Positions 1-4,606 of a stretch of DNA of 6,253 nt are shown here, in pieces. The notes under the pieces are model-generated. The model was not told the origin of the DNA. It did not search any database and worked only from the letters and a program-made list of their open reading frames with translations. The stretch spans positions 1 to 6,253 of the forward strand of contig JAFGJI010000286.1 in assembly GCA_016929175.1 (NCBI GenBank), written 5' to 3'. The first letter of the stretch is position 1, and each line of letters opens with the position of its first letter. The position numbers and the translations under genes were made by a program. This stretch comes from Thermoplasmatota archaeon. Its GTDB lineage: Archaea > Thermoplasmatota > Penumbrarchaeia > Penumbrarchaeales > Penumbrarchaeaceae.

Positions 1-1647
1 GGTGTGTTCCTCGATCATGATATCCTGGTCGAAAGGGCGACCACGGGCGAGGACATACCGATAAGGATACGTTCGAGGAACCTGAACATGGATATCCTTG
101 ACGGATTGACGTTCTCATACGGGAACGAAACGGCAGGTTTCACACAACAGGTTCTGGACCATGATGTTGAGGAGCAGATCGTTTATCTTCCGGTCCCGGA
201 GAACAGTCTTGATATCATATATTTCAATATTAATTCCTCCGATAAGCTAGGGAAGAACAGATCGGTTGGACCTGTTCCCGTGGAGGTGTTCGACAACGAC
301 GCTCCCGTGATCGATGTTCTATCGTCATCCTTATCGATTAATGCGGGGGAGAACATTTCCGTTATAATATCCGTGAGTGACAACATCGAGGTGGATGATG
401 TCTGGTCGGTTCTGTCGGGGGCCGTGGAGGGAGAATTTCCTCTCGTTCATTCTGGAGGTTTATGGTATCTTGATATCGTGACGGATGCTGGTGTTCTGGG
501 GAACGTATCCATCACCATCCATGCGACCGATACCTCCGGAAACCATGCTGACCTTGTCATTGATGAGGTATCGCTCGTTGACGGTACACCGCCGTCCATT
601 CTTGCTGATCTCACACCGAATTCCGTTTCGACCGGTGACGAGATGATATTCTCGGTGGTCTGTTCCGATGCGAACGGTATCTCGTTTGTACGTGTGGAAT
701 ACAGGCAAGGGGAGGCATCGGATATCATATACCTTGATCATATCTTCAATTCGCCCTCGAGCCCGGAATCGCTTCCTGGATCTTTCGATCCTTCGGAATA
801 CACAGGCGAGTGGTCATGTTATTCCGGCAGCTTCATCGTTCCGATCGATGACGTTTCGGATATCGTCTATCGGTTCGTGATCGAGGACACGAAAGGTAAC
901 ATGCAGGTCGGTCCCTGGACGACCGTCAATGTCATAGATGATATTCTTCCGGTCGTTGTTGTTGACTGGGGTTCTTCTGAACCCTGGAACGGTGAAGAGT
1001 TCGATATTGTTTTTACTGCGACGGACAATATAGGTGTTGTCGAGAGATGGCTCTCGGTCTGCCATAGTGATAACGTTCTTCTGAACGAGACGGGGGAAGG
1101 TATCATAATTTTCTCGGTACCTGTCGATCTTTCCGGTTCGATCACGATAAGAGCCTTTGGGCGGGACGCATCTGATAATTTATTTCTGTATGTATCGGAC
1201 CCGATACCGGTGAACGATGGCATACTTCCCACATGTGGAATATCAGGTTTTTTGAAAGGAGAGACGGGCCAGGTCGTTCGACTGGAACTTGTTCCGGAGG
1301 ACAATATTGGGATCTCCTCCGTGTCATGGAGCGTAGGGGGCATATCAGGGACCGGTAACCTGGTAGAGTTCGATACGGATGAAGAAGGAGAATATCGTTT
1401 GGATGTGGAAGTTCAGGATCTGTCGGGTAACAAGGGATCGTTCAACTGGACGATAATCATGGAGGATCCCCATGATGTCGACGGCAACCGAACGTCTTCC
1501 ATAGTCATCATCTTGATAGTAATTATAGCGGCCATCTTTGTAATGGTAGTAATAATTGTAATGTTCATCATATCAAGGAGAAAGAGAAAGCCTGTCGATA
1601 ATGGTGAAGACCCATCCGGATCGGATTATGGATCGATAGAAGAGTAA
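1..1647 (+). CDS. Large cell-surface protein with Ig-like repeats and C-terminal membrane anchor (5' truncated)
   Basis: The frame is open from the first base, so the start lies outside the window; the GTG at base 4 is internal rather than a convincing start. Counting the codon at base 1 as residue 1, about four and a half repeats of roughly 95-120 residues are visible. Repeat boundaries carry a D-x-x-x-P signature (DNDAPVI near 98, VDGTPPSI near 193, IDDILPVV near 312, NDGILPT near 405), each followed by a beta-rich stretch with a DN-I/G-V motif (near 127, 342, 434). This is typical of Ig/cadherin-like surface modules. A hydrophobic segment at about 500-525 is followed by RRKRK and a short acidic tail, which fits a type I membrane protein with a cytoplasmic tail. 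Eight N-x-S/T sequons suggest N-glycosylation. By eye its codon use is less GC-biased and more varied for arginine than in the downstream genes. The role is inferred to be envelope or adhesion; no enzymatic motif is visible. Confidence 0.85.
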   Translation, partial: GVFLDHDILVERATTGEDIPIRIRSRNLNMDILDGLTFSYGNETAGFTQQVLDHDVEEQIVYLPVPENSLDIIYFNINSSDKLGKNRSVGPVPVEVFDNDAPVIDVLSSSLSINAGENISVIISVSDNIEVDDVWSVLSGAVEGEFPLVHSGGLWYLDIVTDAGVLGNVSITIHATDTSGNHADLVIDEVSLVDGTPPSILADLTPNSVSTGDEMIFSVVCSDANGISFVRVEYRQGEASDIIYLDHIFNSPSSPESLPGSFDPSEYTGEWSCYSGSFIVPIDDVSDIVYRFVIEDTKGNMQVGPWTTVNVIDDILPVVVVDWGSSEPWNGEEFDIVFTATDNIGVVERWLSVCHSDNVLLNETGEGIIIFSVPVDLSGSITIRAFGRDASDNLFLYVSDPIPVNDGILPTCGISGFLKGETGQVVRLELVPEDNIGISSVSWSVGGISGTGNLVEFDTDEEGEYRLDVEVQDLSGNKGSFNWTIIMEDPHDVDGNRTSSIVIILIVIIAAIFVMVVIIVMFIISRRKRKPVDNGEDPSGSDYGSIEE

Positions 1648-1671
1648 CGGACCTGTGCTACAGGAGCCAAG

Positions 1672-1682
1672 CTATAAATATA
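1672..1682 (+). promoter_or_regulatory. TATA box of the S17e gene
   Basis: The run CTATAAATATA matches an archaeal box A. Its centre is near 1677, which predicts a transcription start near 1703 and a leader of about 16 bases that still includes the Shine-Dalgarno site. It lies only 24 bases after the stop of the surface-protein gene, so S17e probably has its own promoter. Confidence 0.7.
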
Positions 1683-1707
1683 AGGACCCCAATCGGCTCC
1701 ACCCCTC

Positions 1708-1713
1708 AGGTGG
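1708..1713 (+). promoter_or_regulatory. Shine-Dalgarno site deciding the S17e start
   Basis: AGGTGG lies five bases before the ATG at 1719 and matches the GGAGGTGA anti-16S consensus over AGGTG. This spacing favours the ATG at 1719. The in-frame GTG at 1710 is part of the site itself and is not the start. Confidence 0.7.
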
Positions 1714-1718
1714 AAAAT

Positions 1719-1916
1719 ATGGGCAATATCAGACCTACCTTCATAAAGAGGACCGCGATCGAGATGCTGAAGAGGTATCCCGAGCATTTCACCGACGATT
1801 TCGAGCACAACAAGGAATCGGTCAACAGGATCGCTGATGTCTCTTCCATCTCACTGAGGAACAAGGTCGCCGGATATATCACCAGATACCGACAGGTACT
1901 CTTGACAAGGGTCTGA
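1719..1916 (+). CDS. rps17e: 30S ribosomal protein S17e
   Basis: This 65-residue protein is a component of the small ribosomal subunit found in archaea and eukaryotes but not bacteria. The N-terminus MGNIRPTFIKRTA, the central YPEHFTDDFEHNK segment and the LRNKVAGYITR signature are the recognisable conserved blocks of the family, and the length matches archaeal S17e (about 60-67 residues). The ATG at 1719 is chosen because the family begins MG-x-I/V-R and because a Shine-Dalgarno site sits five bases upstream; starting at GTG 1710 would add three unsupported residues. A TATA box at 1672-1682 suggests transcription as a single gene. The last few residues, after the conserved ITR, are variable in the family. 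Recognition is by eye from family knowledge but is strong. Confidence 0.95.
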   Translation: MGNIRPTFIKRTAIEMLKRYPEHFTDDFEHNKESVNRIADVSSISLRNKVAGYITRYRQVLLTRV

Positions 1917-1983
1917 TACTTTCGGGTACCCCCGCTCCTTCTGCATATTTACCCCGAACCGTTCTTTCAGTTCGTATGAGGGC

Positions 1984-1999
1984 GGGTCTGCAAAGACCC
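1984..1999 (+). other. GNRA-capped hairpin in the S17e 3' region
   Basis: GGGTCT pairs perfectly with AGACCC across a GCAA loop. On the + strand RNA this is a GNRA tetraloop, one of the most stable loop classes, whereas the - strand reading gives a UUGC loop. A + strand transcript is therefore the more likely structured one, probably the S17e 3' UTR. Function is unknown; there is no directly following T-tract, so it is not a simple terminator. Confidence 0.4.
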
Positions 2000-2079
2000 C
2001 CACATGCATCCCTGACCGAAGGGCGGGGTTTGTTATCCCCTTTTCCCCGTCCACTTCTTTCTATTCAGCGGAGCGATGA

Positions 2080-2090
2080 TTATTTCTAAT
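2080..2090 (+). promoter_or_regulatory. Candidate box A for the zinc-ribbon/TPR unit
   Basis: TTATTTCTAAT is the AT-rich block centred about 25 bases before the ATG at 2110. This spacing would place the transcription start at or next to the start codon, giving a leaderless mRNA. The absence of any Shine-Dalgarno-like run before that ATG agrees. The match to the archaeal TATA consensus is only moderate. Confidence 0.45.
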
Positions 2091-2109
2091 TCAACCCATA
2101 TTATTGAGC

Positions 2110-2571
2110 ATGCCCCTCCCGATACCGGATAATGACGGCTACAGGATACCGAAGGAGGAGGTCGTGATCTCGGTGGTCAGGGCCATCCTCGGAGAGGCCA
2201 TGACCATTCGATCGCAGACGCTTTTCCACAGATTGGTGATGACGAAATTGAAAGAGCAGGACGGGGGCAGGTTCAAGCTCTCTCCCCGGAGATTGAGAAG
2301 GATATCCGCAAAGCTTGATGATGTGTATCTCGTCATACACTGCAGGGAAGGCGGGTCCAGGTCAAGAAGGACCAGATGCCCTGTATGCGGTACGTCAATG
2401 CAGGACATCAAGAACTCCACACTTTACGGATGGACGGTCTCCACGGGCAAGTTCTGTCCCGTGTGCCATTACTGGACCGGGACCAGGGAGCGGATACCCA
2501 CGAGATACGTTTTCACCATCGAAAAGGAAAAGTATACAGGGGACACCATCAACGGAAGGGAGCCCGAATGA
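2110..2571 (+). CDS. Uncharacterised basic zinc-ribbon protein
   Basis: This is a 153-residue protein with no membrane segment or signal peptide, so it is probably cytoplasmic. Residues about 15-77 are predicted mostly helical and very basic, with the block LSPRRLRRISAKLDD (58-71) resembling a winged-helix or similar nucleic-acid-binding fold; this is inferred from pattern only. Two CPVC knuckles at Cys90/Cys93 and Cys116/Cys119 form a Cys4 zinc ribbon with an unusually long 22-residue spacer. After the second knuckle comes a short beta-like segment and a charged tail. The ATG at 2110 is preferred to the TTG two codons upstream: it is the better codon and sits about 25 bases after a candidate box A. 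The stop overlaps the start of the following TPR gene in ATGA, so the two are probably translationally coupled. I recall similar uncharacterised proteins in Thermoplasmata but cannot name a family. A regulatory or RNA/DNA-binding role is plausible but not shown. Confidence 0.85.
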   Translation: MPLPIPDNDGYRIPKEEVVISVVRAILGEAMTIRSQTLFHRLVMTKLKEQDGGRFKLSPRRLRRISAKLDDVYLVIHCREGGSRSRRTRCPVCGTSMQDIKNSTLYGWTVSTGKFCPVCHYWTGTRERIPTRYVFTIEKEKYTGDTINGREPE

Positions 2572-3728
2572 ACGAGGAACAATTCCTGAGGGCGATGGAG
2601 CAGGGTGATATAAAGAAAGCCCAGGGCATACTTGCCACCCTGAAGGATGTCATACCCAGGACGAGGTTCCTGTATTTTGAAGGTCTGGTCCACGACTGCC
2701 TGGGGGAGCCGGAGGAAGCCTTGAAGAAGTTCAATATGGCCCTCGTCCTCCACCTCTCCGACCCTCCGATATGGCTGGCAAAGGCCAGGGTACTCATGGA
2801 CCTTGGCAAGCTGGATATGGCTCGAAGGGCGGTGGACAGGGCGTGCAGGCTCTCTCCAGGTGACCCACCCGCCCATCTCCTTCATGCAGATATACTCTAC
2901 AGGATGAAGGACTATCAGGGGGCAATGGTCCAGATCGATGCCGCCCTCGAACTCGCCTCCGCCGATCCGGAGATCCTGACGATGAAAGGCATCCTTGTAT
3001 CGATCACCGAAGAGGATTACGTGAAGGCCCTGAGCTTTTTCGACAGGGCTCTCACGTCCGACGAGGAACACGCACCGGCATGGACCAACCGCGGCGTGGT
3101 CCTGAGAAGGATAGGAGATCGGGACGGGGCGATCTATTCGTTCCAGAAGGCCCTCATGCTCGACGGGGAGGACCAAACAGCAAGGGAGATGCTTGAACGG
3201 ATGGGAGCGGAAGGTTACATAATTCCCCCAAAAAAAGAGAGATCCGAGCCCCGCATATCCTCCCGGACCAGGTACCTGATCGACGAAGCACCAAAAGGTT
3301 ACGAGAGGAGGAGGCCCGGCAGCCCCGGCGGTCGGGAGCCCGGGCAGGAGAAAAGACCGGAGCCTCCCATCGAATGGGATGAAAATGAAGAGGAGGAGCT
3401 CGAAGAGCTCGTGGAGGAAGAAGGGTCCGAGGAGAAGGTCGAACCCCCTCCTGTGGAGGGTGATGATGAACAAACCGATGATACGGAAGTTATTGACGAG
3501 GCGTTGGAGGAGCTTGATGAACTGGAAGAGGAGTTCGAAGAAGATGACGCTCACACTCCAGTCGAGTCCGCTCCTCAACATGGGACCGTCAGTGCCCCAA
3601 AAAGAAAAAAGACCATCCGCATTCTCGATCTGAACTGCCCAAGGTGCGGCTCGTCCTTCCAGGTCAAGGTCAGGGGCAGAACGAAGTTCCAATGTCCCTC
3701 ATGCGGTCTTGCCGGCGAGATAGAATGA
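2568..3728 (+). CDS. TPR-repeat protein with acidic linker and C-terminal zinc ribbon
   Basis: The 386-residue product has three parts. Residues about 1-215 contain roughly five tetratricopeptide repeats (near 32-65, 66-99, 100-133, 134-168, 169-202), seen from the helix-pair pattern and phrases such as EPEEALKKFNMAL, AWTNRGVVLRRIGD and GAIYSFQKALMLD. Residues about 220-345 are low complexity: first arginine/proline-rich, then strongly acidic with long Glu/Asp runs (271-327), probably disordered. Residues 350-386 form a Cys4 zinc ribbon (Cys357, Cys360, Cys376, Cys379; CPRC and CPSC) ending in GLAGEIE. TPRs scaffold protein interactions; the ribbon could bind protein or nucleic acid. The start at ATG 2568 overlaps the previous stop (ATGA), and a weak AGGGAG lies upstream. 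No transmembrane segment is present, unlike some archaeal proteins with similar C-terminal ribbons. The partner is unknown; the adjacent zinc-ribbon protein is the obvious candidate. Confidence 0.9.
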   Translation: MNEEQFLRAMEQGDIKKAQGILATLKDVIPRTRFLYFEGLVHDCLGEPEEALKKFNMALVLHLSDPPIWLAKARVLMDLGKLDMARRAVDRACRLSPGDPPAHLLHADILYRMKDYQGAMVQIDAALELASADPEILTMKGILVSITEEDYVKALSFFDRALTSDEEHAPAWTNRGVVLRRIGDRDGAIYSFQKALMLDGEDQTAREMLERMGAEGYIIPPKKERSEPRISSRTRYLIDEAPKGYERRRPGSPGGREPGQEKRPEPPIEWDENEEEELEELVEEEGSEEKVEPPPVEGDDEQTDDTEVIDEALEELDELEEEFEEDDAHTPVESAPQHGTVSAPKRKKTIRILDLNCPRCGSSFQVKVRGRTKFQCPSCGLAGEIE

Positions 3729-3730
3729 TC

Positions 3731-4387
3731 TCAAACAATGTAAGTCAGTCCCACCAGTTCGGCGATGGCAAGCATTATCCGGTCGGTAACCTCTCTCAGC
3801 ACCTCCCGATCATCCCCCTTTCCTTCGTATTCATCGAACCTCAAGGGTTTCCCGAACTTCACGGTTACGATCTTCTTGATATCCGGTTTGTGCTTTCCCT
3901 TTGGCATCAGCAGATGGGTCCCCCAGACACCGACCGGTACGACGGGCGCCCCTGACCACAGAGCGATCTTGGCAACACCCACCTTTCCTTTATTGAGTTC
4001 GAATCCCGACCCTCTTGTTCCTTCCGGATATATGATGACGTTGTGCCCCTTCTTCAGGTACTTGACCCCCTTTCTTAGGGAATCATCGCTTCCGTCCTTG
4101 CCCCTGTCCACGGGTATGGCGGCGAACCTCCTGGCCAGGAGCCTGAAATATAGCTTCCCCTGGAACCAGTGCTTCCTGTCGGCGAAGAAATGGGTCTTCC
4201 TCCTTGTCGACATCATGATCGCAGGCATCGTCACGAACTCGTCCAGATGGGAATTGTGGTTCACCGCGAAGATGTACGGAGTATCCCTGGCGAGGTTCTC
4301 CCTTCCGATCTCCTTCTTGATCAGGAAGTGCCTGATAAGCGGCAGTATAAAGACCCTCTCGGGAAGAAGATATACCCACGGACACAT
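3731..4387 (-). CDS. PlsC-like 1-acyl-glycerol-3-phosphate acyltransferase family protein
   Basis: This 218-residue protein carries the ordered acyltransferase blocks: NHNSHLDE with the catalytic H-x4-D (His44, Asp49); the IPVDRG block with Arg95; the YPEGTR block (Glu122-Arg125), which binds the phosphate of the acyl acceptor in this family; and the proline-containing GAPVVPVGVWG block near 146-156. The length fits compact PlsC enzymes. The N-terminal hydrophobic stretch (about 5-22) suggests peripheral or monotopic membrane association. Family enzymes transfer an acyl chain from acyl-CoA or acyl-ACP to lysophosphatidate. In an archaeon, whose membrane lipids are isoprenoid ethers, the true substrate is unclear. 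The ATG at 4387 has no Shine-Dalgarno site, and an AT-rich block lies 28 bases upstream, suggesting a leaderless start. The gene is convergent with the TPR gene and its stop lies two bases away. All key residues are present, so an active enzyme is likely. Confidence 0.92.
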   Translation of the reverse strand: MCPWVYLLPERVFILPLIRHFLIKKEIGRENLARDTPYIFAVNHNSHLDEFVTMPAIMMSTRRKTHFFADRKHWFQGKLYFRLLARRFAAIPVDRGKDGSDDSLRKGVKYLKKGHNVIIYPEGTRGSGFELNKGKVGVAKIALWSGAPVVPVGVWGTHLLMPKGKHKPDIKKIVTVKFGKPLRFDEYEGKGDDREVLREVTDRIMLAIAELVGLTYIV

Positions 4388-4411
4388 GATATCGTGTCAT
4401 CGGCAATTCAG

Positions 4412-4419
4412 TTATTAAG
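4412..4419 (-). promoter_or_regulatory. Candidate box A of the acyltransferase gene
   Basis: On the - strand this reads CTTAATAA. It is centred about 28 bases before the acyltransferase ATG, which would give an almost leaderless transcript and fits the lack of a Shine-Dalgarno site. The same bases form the double stop TAATAA of the upstream microprotein candidate, so the AT-richness has two possible explanations. A direct repeat GGCAATT flanks it on both sides (4402-4408 and 4434-4440, + strand reading). Confidence 0.35.
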
Positions 4420-4507
4420 ATTTCTTTTTGGTTGGCAATTGTTGGAACGGACCGCTGTCGGGGTGTTTTAGGACCAAAGTGCCTCCGCCCGTGTCAATGA
4501 CTGCCAT
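4415..4507 (-). CDS. Candidate 30-residue microprotein upstream of the acyltransferase gene
   Basis: On the - strand an ATG at 4507 opens a 30-codon frame that ends in tandem TAA stops, 27 bases before the acyltransferase start. The product begins MAVIDTGGGTLVLKHP and ends in a lysine-rich PTKKKS tail; it has no membrane segment or cysteine. The support is positional: the TATATAAAA block at 4528-4536 is centred about 25 bases upstream of the ATG, which is leaderless archaeal promoter geometry, and the frame runs in the same direction as the acyltransferase gene. I do not recognise a family, and a 30-codon frame can arise by chance, so this is a candidate only. If real, it could be a leader peptide or a small partner of the acyltransferase; neither is shown. 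Confidence 0.35.
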   Translation of the reverse strand: MAVIDTGGGTLVLKHPDSGPFQQLPTKKKS

Positions 4508-4527
4508 ATCTATGTTTTTTATATCCA

Positions 4528-4536
4528 TTTTATATA
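4528..4536. promoter_or_regulatory. Strong, near-symmetric TATA box between divergent units
   Basis: TTTATATA at 4529-4536 is an exact archaeal box A in the + direction and predicts a start near 4559, leaving a leader of about 48 bases for the gene at 4607. Because the box is almost palindromic, it could also act in the - direction, where its centre lies about 25 bases before the ATG at 4507. The + direction is well supported; bidirectional use is inference. Confidence 0.7.
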
Positions 4537-4562
4537 GTTAGAGCGTTTTGTTCTTGTGTGGG

Positions 4563-4590
4563 CCTTCCGAGGGTGTGTTCTCGGACAAGG
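4563..4590 (+). other. Hairpin in the 5' leader of the DUF3068-like gene
   Basis: CCTTCCGAG (4563-4571) pairs with CTCGG-AC-AAGG (4580-4590), giving nine base pairs with a two-base AC bulge around an eight-base loop GGTGTGTT. If transcription starts near 4559, the hairpin sits almost at the mRNA 5' end and stops five bases before the Shine-Dalgarno site. It could protect the transcript or modulate translation. No known riboswitch class is recognised. Confidence 0.4.
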
Positions 4591-4595
4591 TAAAC

Positions 4596-4601
4596 GAGGT
4601 G
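4596..4601 (+). promoter_or_regulatory. Shine-Dalgarno site of the DUF3068-like gene
   Basis: GAGGTG lies five bases before the ATG at 4607 and is a six-base match to the archaeal consensus. It fixes the start at 4607 rather than at the internal ATG four codons later. Confidence 0.8.
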
Positions 4602-4606
4602 TTGTT

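Larger units (their letters stand above)
1917..2109. other. Intergenic region with small hairpins; no convincing gene
   Basis: This stretch follows the S17e stop and precedes the zinc-ribbon gene. It holds several short inverted repeats: CGAAC/GTTCG (1955-1959 with 1970-1974), a 6-bp stem closed by GCAA (1984-1999), CCCT/AGGG (2010-2023) and GGGG/CCCC (2025-2040), followed by pyrimidine-rich DNA. These could form the 3' end or terminator region of the S17e transcript. A - strand frame starting at GTG 2054 stays open to 1851, 66 bases into S17e antisense. It has no Shine-Dalgarno site and no family I recognise, so it is not called as a gene. The AT-rich block at 2079-2091 is treated separately as the promoter of the next gene. 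Confidence 0.5.

Noticed and set aside
867..1343. Open frame (158 codons) on the - strand within the surface-protein gene
   Set aside because: It is antisense to conserved Ig-like repeats, has no promoter or Shine-Dalgarno site, and has serine/threonine/proline-rich shadow composition.
2025..2045. Intrinsic terminator made of GGGG/CCCC followed by TTTT
   Set aside because: The stem is only four base pairs with an eight-base loop, and the T-run is four bases interrupted by C-rich DNA; this is too weak to call.
2376..2567. Upstream extension of the TPR protein to the ATG at 2376
   Set aside because: It would overlap almost half of the zinc-ribbon gene in another frame. The ATG at 2568 gives the classic ATGA coupling and starts directly before the helical region.
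2469..3692. Long open frame (407 codons) on the - strand opposite the TPR gene
   Set aside because: It is the antisense shadow of a gene with clear TPR and zinc-ribbon motifs; its translation has long hydrophobic and leucine-rich runs produced by the complementary acidic Glu/Asp codons and no family signature.
2110..3728. Defence-system or mobile-element interpretation of the zinc-ribbon/TPR pair
   Set aside because: No nuclease, helicase, transposase or integrase motif and no terminal repeats are present, and the pair sits beside a housekeeping ribosomal gene.
3765..4418. Open frame (217 codons) on the + strand opposite the acyltransferase gene
   Set aside because: The opposite strand carries all the PlsC catalytic blocks in order; this frame has serine/proline-rich antisense composition and no recognisable domain.
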